A stretch of DNA of 5,979 nt, from assembly GCA_028288905.1 (NCBI GenBank), contig JAQGHJ010000625.1, positions 1 through 5,979 on the forward strand, read 5' to 3'. This stretch comes from Phycisphaerales bacterium. GTDB lineage: Bacteria > Planctomycetota > Phycisphaerae > Tepidisphaerales > Tepidisphaeraceae. Under the pieces are notes generated by a model. The model was not told the origin of the DNA. It searched no databases and saw only the letters and a list, made by a program, of their open reading frames with translations. Position 1 is the stretch's first letter. Each line of letters begins with the position of its first letter. This document shows, piece by piece, positions 5,969 through 5,979 of this stretch. Position numbers and translations under genes: made by a program.

Positions 5969-5979
5969 ACTCCGAAGAA

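Noticed and set aside
1..5979. CRISPR array, transposase, tRNA or rRNA
   Set aside because: I read both strands for regularly spaced repeats, transposase motifs and cloverleaf or rRNA signatures and found none.

Overview
The window is very GC-rich bacterial DNA. Most of it is a housekeeping pair on the + strand: dnaG (DNA primase) followed by rpoD (primary sigma factor). The G/C-loaded third codon positions, the Pro/Arg/Ala-rich linkers and the style of the nucleotidyltransferase module suggest a planctomycete of the Gemmataceae type. That assignment is an inference from general appearance and was not tested by any search.

Layout from left to right: (1) 1-199, + strand, the C-terminal end of an endonuclease/exonuclease/phosphatase-fold protein. 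(2) 200-416, a gap holding a 39-bp near-perfect palindrome (229-267) and the ribosome binding site that fixes the dnaG start. (3) 417-2513, dnaG, with a GTG start, a CHC2 zinc finger, a Toprim catalytic core, a long disordered linker and a C-terminal helicase-interaction domain. (4) 2514-2985, a 472-base gap without a convincing gene, containing possible promoter and leader hairpins. (5) 2986-4794, rpoD with regions 1.1, 1.2, a large non-conserved region, 2, 3 and 4, ending in tandem stops. (6) 4834-4879, a perfect 21-bp hairpin with a four-base loop, probably a bidirectional terminator between convergent units. (7) 5742 down to 4953, - strand, a translationally coupled pair: a 78-aa protein of unknown function and a 187-aa nucleotidyltransferase of the kind often found in toxin-antitoxin-like or stress modules. 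(8) 5765 to the window end, a weakly supported small - strand reading frame.

DnaG makes the RNA primers for replication and RpoD directs RNA polymerase to housekeeping promoters. Their adjacency is the core of the 'macromolecular synthesis' operon (rpsU-dnaG-rpoD in enterobacteria). Here rpsU is not next to dnaG, and the wide dnaG-rpoD gap suggests rpoD has its own promoter. The - strand pair looks like an accessory module beside this core locus. A short + strand start with a good ribosome binding site (4914) runs straight into its 3' end, which hints that the module may have landed on another gene. I see no CRISPR array, tRNA, rRNA or transposase gene. The least explained items are the nucleotidyltransferase/small-protein pair and the two palindromes.
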